Shown here piece by piece: positions 1 through 8,425 of a stretch of DNA of 11,666 bases. A model generated the notes under the pieces. That model saw only the letters and a program-made list of their open reading frames with translations, did no database searches and was not told where the DNA came from. Numbering within the stretch: the stretch's first letter is position 1; every line of letters begins with the position of its first letter. Origin of the DNA: Bacteroidota bacterium (GTDB lineage Bacteria; Bacteroidota; Bacteroidia; Bacteroidales; UBA10428); contig JAJUGM010000061.1 of the NCBI GenBank assembly GCA_029268165.1, positions 1 through 11,666 on the forward strand, in the 5' to 3' direction. The translations under genes were made by a program, and so were the position numbers.

Positions 1-425
1 ACGGGGCTGTATTGATTTCAGGTAAATACCGTAAGGAGTTATCCGGAGGCTTCAGCCACACCACCAATAACCGCATGGAATTACTGGCAGTTATTAAAGC
101 CCTTGAAGCATTAAAACATGAAGGCTCAATGGTTACTCTGTACACCGACTCAAAATATGTGGCTGATTCGGTTGAAAAAGGTTGGGTTTTTGAATGGGAA
201 AAGAAAGGTTTCAGAAAAAAGAAAAATGCTGATTTATGGAAAATTTTTCTTAAATTATATAGAAAACACGTGGTTAGAATGGTATGGATCAAAGGGCATG
301 ACAATAATCCCGAAAACCAGCGTTGTGATTATCTGGCAGTTAAAGCCTCACAGGCAGATAATCTGCCCGATGACACAGGTTATTTGTTGGAACAACACAC
401 ATTATTCTCTGATAATGAGGAATAA
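1..425 (+). CDS. rnhA: Ribonuclease HI, C-terminal part (5' end outside window)
   Basis: RNase HI cleaves the RNA strand of RNA-DNA hybrids in the cytoplasm (R-loops, primer remnants). The reading frame is open from the first bases (codons in phase with position 3), and the text before the first possible start already reads as RNase H (GAVLISGKYRKELSGG). The TTG at 12 is therefore internal, and the gene begins upstream of the window. Visible active-site residues are the Glu of NNRMEL (codon 78-80), the Asp of YTDSKY (147-149), the His of IKGHDNNPEN (297-299) and the Asp of NQRCDYLA (327-329). Only the first catalytic Asp is missing, as expected for the cut-off N terminus. About 141 codons are present, against about 155 residues in E. 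coli RNase HI, so little is lost. A short acidic tail follows the last helix. The next gene starts 62 nt downstream on the same strand. Confidence 0.95.
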   Translation, partial: GAVLISGKYRKELSGGFSHTTNNRMELLAVIKALEALKHEGSMVTLYTDSKYVADSVEKGWVFEWEKKGFRKKKNADLWKIFLKLYRKHVVRMVWIKGHDNNPENQRCDYLAVKASQADNLPDDTGYLLEQHTLFSDNEE

Positions 426-449
426 TTTTTTAAAATATCAACTTTTCCA

Positions 450-457
450 TATTTTTG
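450..457 (+). promoter_or_regulatory. Candidate -7 promoter element before the SiaB-like gene
   Basis: TATTTTTG is an exact match to the Bacteroidetes housekeeping -7 consensus TAnnTTTG and lies about 30 nt before the ATG at 488. No clear TTTG element is seen at the -33 position. In such AT-rich sequence the match could be chance. It would give the gene its own promoter, or a second one besides read-through from rnhA. Confidence 0.3.
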
Positions 458-487
458 ATTATTATTTCACCTTGAATTTAACACTTT

Positions 488-1009
488 ATGCAATCGGACA
501 CCGATAATGACTTTATTCTCCGTTTTTCGGGTAACATCCGTTATGATACCATTGGCAATTTAATCCATGAATTGAAAGAAAAAGTATTTGAGATGGGGTT
601 AAAAACCACTTTATATAAAAAAATTTTACTTGTAATGATTGAATCGCTTGAAAATATGATGAAATATACAGCGCATCTGACAGGCAAGGACAATCAATAT
701 AAAATACACCATCCGAGTTTTACCATTCAGAAAACCAACGGGAAATTCCTGATTAATTGCTCAAACCTTATTGAAAATAAAGATATTCAGCCCCTCGAAA
801 GCAAACTGAATATACTTAATAACCTTGATAATCATGGGCTTAAAGAATTATATAAATCAACCATCACAAATGGTCAGTTTTCGCATAAGGGTGGTGCAGG
901 GCTTGGACTGATTGAAATAGCAAAAGTATCATCTGAAAAACTGCAGTATGTATTCGAACCACTTAATGATCATTATTCTGTTTTCAGATTCATCATTATC
1001 ATTGAATAA
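488..1009 (+). CDS. SiaB-like (DUF6272) histidine-kinase-type ATPase protein
   Basis: This 173-aa cytoplasmic protein has the features of the SiaB/DUF6272 family, single-domain proteins with a GHKL-type ATPase fold. The helix ILLVMIESLENMMKYT (about 46-61) supplies an N-box-like E-x3-N (Glu52, Asn56). The glycine-rich GGAGLGLIEIAK (135-146) is the family's nucleotide-binding box. No transmembrane segment, receiver or sensor domain is present. In Pseudomonas, SiaB phosphorylates the DUF1987 protein SiaC and opposes the PP2C phosphatase SiaA, controlling diguanylate cyclase activity and aggregation. That is family knowledge and may not transfer here. No SiaC or PP2C gene lies in the window, so its partner is unknown. 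The ATG at 488 gives the expected N terminus (FILRFSGNI). No Shine-Dalgarno is visible. It may also be a more general anti-anti-sigma-like switch kinase. Confidence 0.8.
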   Translation: MQSDTDNDFILRFSGNIRYDTIGNLIHELKEKVFEMGLKTTLYKKILLVMIESLENMMKYTAHLTGKDNQYKIHHPSFTIQKTNGKFLINCSNLIENKDIQPLESKLNILNNLDNHGLKELYKSTITNGQFSHKGGAGLGLIEIAKVSSEKLQYVFEPLNDHYSVFRFIIIIE

Positions 1010-1161
1010 TCAGTGTTATCCATTACCGTGCAATGAGTGTATCAGAAGCGAACACCAGCTACTGTTTTTTCTACGGATAAAGTAATGTATTTTATTAATT
1101 TATAGCATATTAACAAGGATGGTATGCAATTTGGAATTTATATTAAGCAAGTATATAACTA

Positions 1162-3588
1162 ATGACAGGTAATTTTATAAAGATTGCAGTTCGTATTTTT
1201 TTAAAGTATAGGTCATATACTTTAATTAATATTTTTGTGTTAGCTATTGGCCTTGCCTGTAGCATAATAATATTTTTATATGTAGAAAACGAATACAGTT
1301 ATGACCGTTTTCACAGGGATGCCAGAAATATTTACCGCATTGGCCTAAAAGGAAATCTTTCAGGTAACTCCCTCAACCATGCTGTTACACCTGCGCCACT
1401 TGCTCCTGCACTTATCAATGAAGTGCCCGGTGTTAAAAAGGCCGTACGAATAGGCCGTTTTGGAGCATGGCTTGTACGATATGATACGATAAAGCATAAT
1501 GAAGACGCTATTATTTTTGCAGATTCAACTTTTTTTGAAATTTTTTCTTTTCCTTTAATAACCGGTGATCCCAGTACAGTACTTGATAAACCTGAAAATA
1601 TTGTTTTAAGTGAATCGGCTGTAAAGCGCTATTTCGGGAATAAGAATCCTGTAGGCAAAAAACTGCGCATTGAGAACGACTCAACATATTACGTGGTCAG
1701 CGGAGTGATGAAGGATGTCCCCGGCAATTCACACATGCGTTTCGATATGGTGGCTTCGTTATCAACATTATATAAATACCTGTTGCTTGATTCATGGGTT
1801 TCAAACTATTTGTATACCTACATTCTGGTTGAGGAAAAAACCGACAGGTCTAGGCTTTCAGAACAAGTAAATGCACTTGCTGAAAAGTATGTCAAACCTG
1901 CATATTTACACCTGCTGAGCCTGCATGACGACCAATCATTAAGCTATAATGACCGTTATAATTTTATAACCCAACCCTTGCTCGATATTCATCTTAAATC
2001 AGACTTTGAAGCCGAATTCGGACAGGTAAATGACAGCAGTTATTTATACATATTTTCGGCTCTTGCTATACTATTGCTTGTTGTTGCATGCATAAATTTT
2101 ATGAATTTGGCAACAGCTACCATAGCCAACCGAGCAAAAGAAGTAGGTATCAGAAAAATAACAGGTTCTGACAAAAAAATGTTATTCAGGCAATTTATGA
2201 CTGAATCCTTTTTGCTCACCTTTTTATCACTTATTCTTGCACTGCTGCTGGTTGAAATACTTCTGCCTCTCTTTAATAACTACATAGACCTCAGTCTGTC
2301 ACTTAGTCAGCTTGTTACGCCTATGGGGTTTTTAATTTTATTCTTACTGGTTGGCGTTGTCGGAACATTTGCAGGCTTCTACCCCGCCTTTTTACTTTCT
2401 TCATTCGATCCGATTATAGTATTAAGAAACTGGACAGGTCAAGGCACAAGGAGAAGCTTTTTCCGGAAAGCTCTGGTTTTTTTTCAGTTTCTGGTAACTA
2501 TAACCATACTTGTCATGACTTTTATTTTATATGAGCAATTTAACTTTCTTATTAATAAAAATCTCGGTTTTGACTCAAAAAACCTGCTGATAATCAGGAG
2601 GCCTGATGGACTGCAAAAAGACCTTGAAAAATACAGAGAGGCGATATTAACGCATAAGAATGTTCTTTCTGCTGCAAATACCGTATCAATTCCGGGGAGT
2701 ATAATTAACTCCACATCCTTTTATCTGGAAGGAAATACACCTGACAGCAATTATCATCTTGTTTACCATTTTGTTAATTATGATTTTCTGAAAACCTACG
2801 GAATATCACTTGCATCAGGCCGGTTTTTTAATCCGTCGTTAAAAAGCGATACAGCTGCCTGTGTGATTAACGAAACAGCTGTCAGACTGATGAAAACCGA
2901 TAATCCGATAGGTAAAAAACTTGTGAGGCTTTTTTCAAAATCAGGTGAAAAAGTAACTTATGAAATAATAGGCGTGGTAAAGGATTTCAATTTTCAACCT
3001 CTTGAAAATCCGGTAAAAGCTATGGTTATTATTTTAATTAAAGGCAATCCCGAAGGATACCTTGCCGTGAAAATATCACCCCAGCAAAAGGAAGAAACCA
3101 TCAGGTTTCTGAAATCGGAATGGGAAAAATTTACCAGCAATTATCCGTTTCTGTATTTCTTTCTGGATGATAAATTAAAGGAAGAATATCTGGATGTACG
3201 CAAAACAGCGAGAATATTTCTGGTGCTATCTGTTATTGCTGTTTTTATTGCCTGCTTAGGTCTTTACGGCCTTGTATCGTATACCTCAAGCCGGCGCACC
3301 CGTGAAATCGGTATTCGTAAAGCCATTGGTGCCACTATATTAAAAATTTATTTCCTTGAACTTAAAGAAATATTGCTTCTTATCATCGTATCTTCACTCC
3401 TGGCCTGGCCATTGGCATACTTTCTGGCAAACAGCTGGTTGAATAATTTTTACTATCGTATTTCTCTTAATCCATGGCATTTTATTGCTGCTATGCTTAT
3501 TGTCCTGACCATAGCTTTTTTAACTGTCAGCAGGCAAATGTATCAGTCAGCCCGAATGAATCCTGCAAAGGCAGTAAGGTATGAGTAA
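1162..3588 (+). CDS. FtsX-like ABC transporter permease (MacB-type, two-module)
   Basis: This 808-aa inner-membrane protein consists of two MacB/FtsX-type modules in tandem. I read eight membrane segments, near residues 19-41, 294-315, 349-371, 387-410, 435-457, 685-707, 736-756 and 772-791. Two large extracytoplasmic domains lie between segments 1-2 (about 42-293) and 5-6 (about 458-684). Each module has the family's post-helix motif: KEVGIRK near 326-332 and REIGIRKAIGA near 713-723. The protein ends in the typical NPAKAVRYE. Type VII ABC proteins of this kind act mechanically across the membrane, in lipoprotein release, macrolide or peptide efflux, or cell-wall hydrolase control, and need a separate cytoplasmic ATPase. 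None is encoded nearby, so the substrate cannot be named. The ATG at 1162 is the first start after an in-frame stop a few codons upstream. The 152-nt gap before it shows no obvious promoter consensus. Confidence 0.93.
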   Translation: MTGNFIKIAVRIFLKYRSYTLINIFVLAIGLACSIIIFLYVENEYSYDRFHRDARNIYRIGLKGNLSGNSLNHAVTPAPLAPALINEVPGVKKAVRIGRFGAWLVRYDTIKHNEDAIIFADSTFFEIFSFPLITGDPSTVLDKPENIVLSESAVKRYFGNKNPVGKKLRIENDSTYYVVSGVMKDVPGNSHMRFDMVASLSTLYKYLLLDSWVSNYLYTYILVEEKTDRSRLSEQVNALAEKYVKPAYLHLLSLHDDQSLSYNDRYNFITQPLLDIHLKSDFEAEFGQVNDSSYLYIFSALAILLLVVACINFMNLATATIANRAKEVGIRKITGSDKKMLFRQFMTESFLLTFLSLILALLLVEILLPLFNNYIDLSLSLSQLVTPMGFLILFLLVGVVGTFAGFYPAFLLSSFDPIIVLRNWTGQGTRRSFFRKALVFFQFLVTITILVMTFILYEQFNFLINKNLGFDSKNLLIIRRPDGLQKDLEKYREAILTHKNVLSAANTVSIPGSIINSTSFYLEGNTPDSNYHLVYHFVNYDFLKTYGISLASGRFFNPSLKSDTAACVINETAVRLMKTDNPIGKKLVRLFSKSGEKVTYEIIGVVKDFNFQPLENPVKAMVIILIKGNPEGYLAVKISPQQKEETIRFLKSEWEKFTSNYPFLYFFLDDKLKEEYLDVRKTARIFLVLSVIAVFIACLGLYGLVSYTSSRRTREIGIRKAIGATILKIYFLELKEILLLIIVSSLLAWPLAYFLANSWLNNFYYRISLNPWHFIAAMLIVLTIAFLTVSRQMYQSARMNPAKAVRYE

Positions 3589-3606
3589 CCCCTGATAACA
3601 GATAAA

Positions 3607-4869
3607 TTACCCGAGATCTTTTACCACCATCTGAATGGTTGTCCGGGTTTTTTGCGTAAGCAGCAGTTCTTTGTTTACCAGCACGCGTTTAATGGTAGCG
3701 TCGTCATAATACCGTATGGTAATGAGTTCGAGATGATATGTGCATCTTATACGAAAGTCCTTTTCAAGCTCACGCATAACATCAGGAATTCTGCTCTGGT
3801 CATTGTTTACGCAGACGTCAAAGCTGATTGCTGAGTTTTGCATAAGATTAATTTTAAGGCCATATCCGGCAAAACATCTGAATATTTTCTCGAGGTTTTC
3901 TTCAGCAATAAACGAGAAATCAGCAGGATAAATATGAATTAGCACCTGATTCATCTTAAAAATAAAAGACGGTACCAGTTTGTCATATTTTTCATCGCCA
4001 ATTACCGAGCCTGCTTCATCGGGATTTATAAATGACCTGACATGCAGCCTGATGCCTTTGCTCTGAAGCGGCTGAATGGTTTTGGGATGGATTACACTTG
4101 CACCGTAATAAGCCAGTTCTATTGCATCGAGATAAGAAATTTTGTCAAGCTTAATCGTATTATCAAACCATTTGGGATCAGCATTCAGTATCCCCGGCAC
4201 ATCTTTCCAAACAGTAACCGATTCAGCATCAAGAATATTGGCAATAACAGCAGCCGTATAATCTGAGCCTTCCCTGCCAAGTGTGGTTGTCATGTTGTTT
4301 ACCGTTGAGCCTATAAATCCCTGTGTTACGTATCGTTTTGTGCCATTAAAATGAAACCTGCTTTTAATAAGGCTTGATGACAGGTGCCAGTCAATCCGGC
4401 CTTCTCTGAAAGTGCTGTCGGTTTTCAGGTATTGCCTTATATCTACCCAATCATTGTTTAATCCTGTAATATTAAGATACCTGCTAATAATCAATGTCGA
4501 AATAATTTCTCCCCATGATACAATCTGATCGTATTCCATATTGTAAAAACCTGATGGTGAGTCATTTATTTTTGCATGTAATCCTGCAAAAATTTCTGTT
4601 AATTCCTTAAATAATATATCATCTTTTTCTGATATCAGCCCTGAAGCAATAGTATAATGGTAGTTTCTGATCTGGTCCAGCTCATTTAATGCATTTTTTT
4701 TGTCACTTTTCATATAAGCATTGACAACCCTTTCAAGGGCATTGGTGGTTTTACCCATGGCTGAAATTACAATTACAAGGGGTTCATCAAATCTCTGAAG
4801 TATGCCGGCAAGATTCATTACTGAGCCGACATCTTTTACCGAAGCTCCTCCGAATTTAAAAACCTTCAT
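3607..4869 (-). CDS. lysC: Aspartate kinase (monofunctional aspartokinase)
   Basis: Aspartate kinase phosphorylates L-aspartate with ATP to 4-phospho-aspartate, the first step towards lysine/diaminopimelate, threonine and methionine. The 420-aa protein has the amino-acid-kinase fold: MKVFKFGGASVKD at the N terminus (catalytic Lys5, glycine loop), VISAMGKTTNALE (34-46), SWGEIISTLI (118-127), TLGREGSDYTAA (196-207) and VWKDVPGILNADP (220-232). ELAYYGASVIHPKTI follows (251-265). Residues from about 300 onward form the C-terminal ACT-type regulatory region (NLMQNSAISFDVCVNND, 341-357), the usual site of feedback inhibition. There is no homoserine dehydrogenase domain, so it is not a ThrA/MetL-type fusion. 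The length fits the Bacteroidota monofunctional type. The gene converges with the permease (18-nt gap, no hairpin seen) and diverges from mfd. The symbol lysC is used for the family; which amino acid regulates this enzyme cannot be told. Confidence 0.95.
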   Translation of the reverse strand: MKVFKFGGASVKDVGSVMNLAGILQRFDEPLVIVISAMGKTTNALERVVNAYMKSDKKNALNELDQIRNYHYTIASGLISEKDDILFKELTEIFAGLHAKINDSPSGFYNMEYDQIVSWGEIISTLIISRYLNITGLNNDWVDIRQYLKTDSTFREGRIDWHLSSSLIKSRFHFNGTKRYVTQGFIGSTVNNMTTTLGREGSDYTAAVIANILDAESVTVWKDVPGILNADPKWFDNTIKLDKISYLDAIELAYYGASVIHPKTIQPLQSKGIRLHVRSFINPDEAGSVIGDEKYDKLVPSFIFKMNQVLIHIYPADFSFIAEENLEKIFRCFAGYGLKINLMQNSAISFDVCVNNDQSRIPDVMRELEKDFRIRCTYHLELITIRYYDDATIKRVLVNKELLLTQKTRTTIQMVVKDLG

Positions 4870-4882
4870 ATGTTTGTTTTTT

Positions 4883-4890
4883 CAAAATTA
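4883..4890 (-). promoter_or_regulatory. Candidate -7 promoter element for aspartate kinase
   Basis: Read on the minus strand this is TAATTTTG, an exact match to TAnnTTTG, with 13 nt between it and the ATG. If used, the transcript would have a very short leader of roughly 5-9 nt. No convincing -33 TTTG is present. The call rests on consensus and position only. Confidence 0.35.
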
Positions 4891-4933
4891 AAAGTTTTAT
4901 TCATGCTCATAATGGTTTATGATATAAATTTAC

Positions 4934-4941
4934 CAACTTTG
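4934..4941 (+). promoter_or_regulatory. Candidate -7 promoter element for mfd
   Basis: CAACTTTG, followed by C, matches TAnnTTTG(C) at all fixed positions except the first T. It lies 27 nt before the GTG start of mfd, giving an expected leader of about 20 nt. The -33 region shows no clear TTTG. Together with the minus-strand element at 4883-4890 it makes the 99-nt gap 4870-4968 a compact divergent promoter region. Confidence 0.35.
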
Positions 4942-4968
4942 CAGCCTTCTGGATAGCATTTAGTCGTC

Positions 4969-7900
4969 GTGGCGCTCTCGGAATTAATTAATTTATACAG
5001 GCAGCATCCCAGTAATCGGGAAATAATTAATCTTCAGGCCGGAAAAATTTTTCTGAAAGGACTGACTGGTTCGGCCCGAACACTGGTTATATCATCGGTT
5101 ATCATTGATACGTCACAAACGCACCTTATTATAATGCCCGATTACGACGAAGCTGCCTACTGCTATAACGATCTTGTGAACCTTCTTGGCAGTAATGATG
5201 TATTATTTTTCCCCTCTTCATTCAAGCGACTGCTTCATTATAACAAAACCGACCCGGGTAATATCATTCTTCGTGCGAATGTTCTCGAAAGGCTTGGACA
5301 TGCACTCAGAAAAAATGACCATAAACGGGTGAAGGTTATTGTTACATACCCTGAAGGACTTGCAGAAAAAGTAATCACACATAGGCAACTGAGTAAAAAT
5401 ATTCTGCAGTTAAAAAAAGGTGAAAAAGTATCGACTGATTTCATTCGTGAAGTATTGCACGAATACCGGTTTCAGCTTGTTGATTTTGTTTATGAACCAG
5501 GCCAGTTCGCCGTTCGCGGGAGCATTATAGATATTTTTTCTTATTCATGCCCTTTCCCTTACCGTATTGATTTTTTCGGCGATGAAGTTGAGTCAATCCG
5601 CTCGTTTGACGTGGAAGACCAGCTTTCAAAAGATTTTTTTGAATCAGTAAATATCATACCGGATATCAATGCTTTAGGATCGGAAGATAACAAGGAACCC
5701 TTTACAGAATACTTATCTGACAGAACCCTGGTATGGGTGAATAACCTCACGTTTGTAACAGAAAGAATGGATGCGATTTTCAATCAGGCTATGAAAAACG
5801 AGAATGCGGACCAGGTATGTTCTTCTGACAGACATTTGATTACAAGCCAGTTGCTATTGGAAAAACTTTCATCCATGAAAGTAGTTGAAATTGCAAATCA
5901 GAGCTTTTATCCCAATGCACGGCAAATTCATTTTTCTACACAGCCACAACCTTCATTTAATAAAAACTTCAATTTACTGGCTGATGAACTAAGGCAAAAC
6001 CAGGAAAAGGGTTATATCAATTATATTTTAAGCGGCAATGAATGGCAACTTGAACGCCTTACTCAGATTTTCCGGAATATAGACAGGCAGATTCAGTTTA
6101 ATTTGTTACATCATACACTGCATGAAGGATTTGTTGACCATCAACTGCGGATCTGTTGTTACACCGACCATCAGATATTTGACCGTTATCACCGATATAC
6201 TATTGACACCTATTTTTCCAGTAAAGGAGCCCTGACGCTCAGGGAACTTAAGGGGCTGAATCCGGGCGACTATGTAGTGCACATTGACCATGGTATTGGT
6301 AAATTCGGAGGTCTCGAAAAAGTTGAAATCAATGGTAAGATGCAGGAAGCTGTAAGGCTTGTGTATCAGGATAATGACATATTATATGTAAGCATTCATT
6401 CGCTGCACCGCATTTCAAAATACAAAGGCAAAGATGATGGGCCACCCCGATTGTACAAACTTGGAACCGGCGCATGGCAACGAATAAAACAGGCAACCAA
6501 GAAAAAAATAAAAGATATAGCCAAAGACCTTATAGCCTTGTATGCTAAGCGAAGAATGGCAAAGGGCACAGCATTTTCGCCTGATACATATCTTCAGGAA
6601 GAACTCGAAGCTTCATTTATGTTTGAAGATACTCCCGATCAGGTAAAAGCGACCCGCGTAGTGAAGGAAGATATGGAGTCGGCAGTACCTATGGACAGGC
6701 TTATTTGTGGCGATGTGGGTTTTGGCAAAACTGAAGTGGCCATCAGAGCGGCTTTTAAGGCTGTGGCCGACAGTAAACAGGTGGCTGTGTTAGTCCCGAC
6801 AACAATTCTGGCCTTGCAGCACTTTAATACATTCAGCGAGCGCCTGAAAGGATTCCCCTGCAACGTTGATTATATAAGCAGGTTGAAAAAGCATAGGGAA
6901 CAGAAAGAAACCATTAAAAAGATTGCCGAAGGCAAAGTGGACATTATTATTGGCACGCACAGGCTGCTGGGCTCCGACATTAAATTCAAAGACCTCGGAT
7001 TACTGATTCTTGATGAAGAACAGAAGTTTGGCGTTGCAGCCAAAGAAAAACTGCGCAGCCTGAAACACAATGTCGACACACTTACCCTGACAGCTACACC
7101 TATACCCCGAACACTTCAGTTTTCACTAATGGGAGCACGCGACCTGTCGGTAATTAACACACCTCCGCCAAACCGGCATCCGATTATTACCGAACTGCAC
7201 TCATTTAATGAGGATATAATAAAGGAAGGTATTCAGTTTGAAACGGCAAGGGGCGGACAGGTATTCTTTATTCATAACAGGGTTCAGAATATTCACGAAA
7301 TAGCTGATCTTGTGCACAGGCTTTGCCCTGACGTTAAAGTAGCTATAGCCCATGGCCAGATGGAAGGTGAATTGCTCGAAAAAACCATGCTTGATTTTAT
7401 CAGGGGCGATTATGATGTGTTGGTTGCCACCGCTATTATTGAATCGGGCCTTGATATCCCGAATGCCAATACCATATTTGTCAATAATGCGCATCATTTC
7501 GGCCTCAGCGATTTGCATCAGTTGCGGGGCAGAGTGGGAAGGACAAACAAAAAAGCGTTTTGTTACCTGCTGGCTCCTCCGTTAAACCTGCTGACCCCCG
7601 AAGCACGCCGCAGGCTTAAAGCTATTGAAGAATTTTCGGACCTTGGAAGCGGTTTTAATATTGCCCTTCAGGACCTTGACATACGAGGTGCAGGAAACCT
7701 TTTGGGCGCTGAACAAAGCGGATTTATTGCCGAAATAGGATTTGAAACTTATACACAGATTCTGAATGAAGCCATACAGGAACTTAAAGAAAGCGAATTC
7801 AGAGAAGTCTTTGCAACGGAAACACAACAGGATAATGAAAACAAAAGCAGGAATTTTCTGACAGATTGCCAGATTGATACCGATATGGAATTGTTATTCC

Positions 7901-8307
7901 CCGATTCATATATTTCAAACATTGCCGAACGAATGAATTTATATCGGCAACTTGATCAGATTGAAAATGAAGATAATCTGCAGGCTTTTATTACTCAGCT
8001 TATTGACCGGTTTGGCCCCATACCCCCTCAGTCACTTGAACTCATTGATGTGGTAAGGTTAAGATGGCTGGCATTAAAAATGGGATTTGACAAGCTTATA
8101 CTTAAAAATGGAAAAATGATCGGGTATTTTGTAGCTGACCCTCAGTCAGATTTTTATAAATCGGCAGCCTTTAACAACATTCTTGCAGGCGTACAGAAAA
8201 ATCCGGGGAAATATCATTTTAAAGAAACAAAAAATAAGCTTGCACTGATTGTTGATAATATTGCTTCGGTTGCTGAGGCGATAAACTTGCTTAAGTCATT
8301 ATTGTAA
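4969..8307 (+). CDS. mfd: Transcription-repair coupling factor Mfd
   Basis: Mfd is a cytoplasmic ATP-driven translocase that pushes stalled RNA polymerase off DNA lesions and recruits UvrA for nucleotide excision repair. The 1112 aa are close to the family length (E. coli about 1148). An N-terminal UvrB-homology region includes FAVRGSIIDIFSY and YRIDFFGDEVESIRSF (about 180-212). The CarD-like RNA-polymerase-binding domain begins at GDYVVHIDHGIGKFGG (about 432-447). The helicase motifs are in order: Walker A GDVGFGKT (581-588), Walker B/motif II DEEQ (682-685, the form seen in the Mfd/RecG group), TATPIPRTL (from 708) and motif VI QLRGRVGR (851-858). The C-terminal TRCF domain, from about 972 onward, includes ERMNLYRQLDQIENE. 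The start is GTG at 4969: an in-frame TAG lies at 4954, there is no ATG between, and the next Met is about 54 codons in. No Shine-Dalgarno is seen. The gene appears intact. Confidence 0.97.
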   Translation: MALSELINLYRQHPSNREIINLQAGKIFLKGLTGSARTLVISSVIIDTSQTHLIIMPDYDEAAYCYNDLVNLLGSNDVLFFPSSFKRLLHYNKTDPGNIILRANVLERLGHALRKNDHKRVKVIVTYPEGLAEKVITHRQLSKNILQLKKGEKVSTDFIREVLHEYRFQLVDFVYEPGQFAVRGSIIDIFSYSCPFPYRIDFFGDEVESIRSFDVEDQLSKDFFESVNIIPDINALGSEDNKEPFTEYLSDRTLVWVNNLTFVTERMDAIFNQAMKNENADQVCSSDRHLITSQLLLEKLSSMKVVEIANQSFYPNARQIHFSTQPQPSFNKNFNLLADELRQNQEKGYINYILSGNEWQLERLTQIFRNIDRQIQFNLLHHTLHEGFVDHQLRICCYTDHQIFDRYHRYTIDTYFSSKGALTLRELKGLNPGDYVVHIDHGIGKFGGLEKVEINGKMQEAVRLVYQDNDILYVSIHSLHRISKYKGKDDGPPRLYKLGTGAWQRIKQATKKKIKDIAKDLIALYAKRRMAKGTAFSPDTYLQEELEASFMFEDTPDQVKATRVVKEDMESAVPMDRLICGDVGFGKTEVAIRAAFKAVADSKQVAVLVPTTILALQHFNTFSERLKGFPCNVDYISRLKKHREQKETIKKIAEGKVDIIIGTHRLLGSDIKFKDLGLLILDEEQKFGVAAKEKLRSLKHNVDTLTLTATPIPRTLQFSLMGARDLSVINTPPPNRHPIITELHSFNEDIIKEGIQFETARGGQVFFIHNRVQNIHEIADLVHRLCPDVKVAIAHGQMEGELLEKTMLDFIRGDYDVLVATAIIESGLDIPNANTIFVNNAHHFGLSDLHQLRGRVGRTNKKAFCYLLAPPLNLLTPEARRRLKAIEEFSDLGSGFNIALQDLDIRGAGNLLGAEQSGFIAEIGFETYTQILNEAIQELKESEFREVFATETQQDNENKSRNFLTDCQIDTDMELLFPDSYISNIAERMNLYRQLDQIENEDNLQAFITQLIDRFGPIPPQSLELIDVVRLRWLALKMGFDKLILKNGKMIGYFVADPQSDFYKSAAFNNILAGVQKNPGKYHFKETKNKLALIVDNIASVAEAINLLKSLL

Positions 8308-8325
8308 TTGTAATATTATTATTTT

Positions 8326-8374
8326 AACCCCGGTTCGTCATTAGGAGCGAAGCGAACTAATGACTTCCCCGGTT
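8326..8374. repeat. REP-like palindromic element (long imperfect hairpin)
   Basis: The core is a perfect 8-bp inverted repeat, GTCATTAG (8337-8344) and CTAATGAC (8357-8364), around a 12-nt loop, gagcgaagcgaa. It is flanked by an 8-bp direct repeat CCCCGGTT (8328-8335 and 8367-8374). This can extend the stem through AACC/GGTT and GG/CC pairs around a CC/CC internal loop. The GAGCGAAGCGA loop with a GTCATT arm resembles the widespread intergenic REP-type hairpins whose text runs like GTCATTGCGAGGAGCGAAGCGAC. It begins 19 nt after the mfd stop. It could also serve as a transcription terminator or mRNA stabiliser. Only one copy is seen in this window. Confidence 0.6.
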
Positions 8375-8375
8375 T

Positions 8376-8425
8376 AGAAAAACCAATAATGTAAGCATTT
8401 ATAATTACATTATTTTAGTTTTTCT
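8376..8425. terminator. Long AT-rich hairpin, probable bidirectional terminator
   Basis: A perfect 10-bp inverted repeat, AATAATGTAA (8385-8394) and TTACATTATT (8405-8414), has a 10-nt loop. It is extended by a second perfect 8-bp pair, AGAAAAAC (8376-8383) and GTTTTTCT (8418-8425), interrupted only by a C/TTA internal loop. The A-rich left arm and T-rich right arm mean a transcript from either strand would end its hairpin in a U-rich stretch, which suits a terminator between convergent genes. The stem is AT-rich, and the site is about 70 nt past mfd and about 195 nt past the Lgt-like gene, so its role is not certain. Confidence 0.5.

Noticed and set aside
12..14. TTG as the start of rnhA
   Set aside because: The frame is open and RNase H-like before it, and starting there would leave out the first beta-strand with the catalytic Asp; the true start is outside the window.
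118..507. A 129-codon frame overlapping rnhA in another phase
   Set aside because: It runs through the RNase HI catalytic motifs of the true frame and its translation resembles no protein family; it is a shadow frame.
1033..1080. A 15-codon open frame (MSVSEANTSYCFFYG) between the SiaB-like gene and the permease
   Set aside because: Too short, with no ribosome-binding or family evidence; frames of this size are expected by chance in a 152-nt gap.
7201..7518. A 105-codon antisense frame inside mfd
   Set aside because: It lies opposite the conserved helicase motifs of Mfd and shows no family features.
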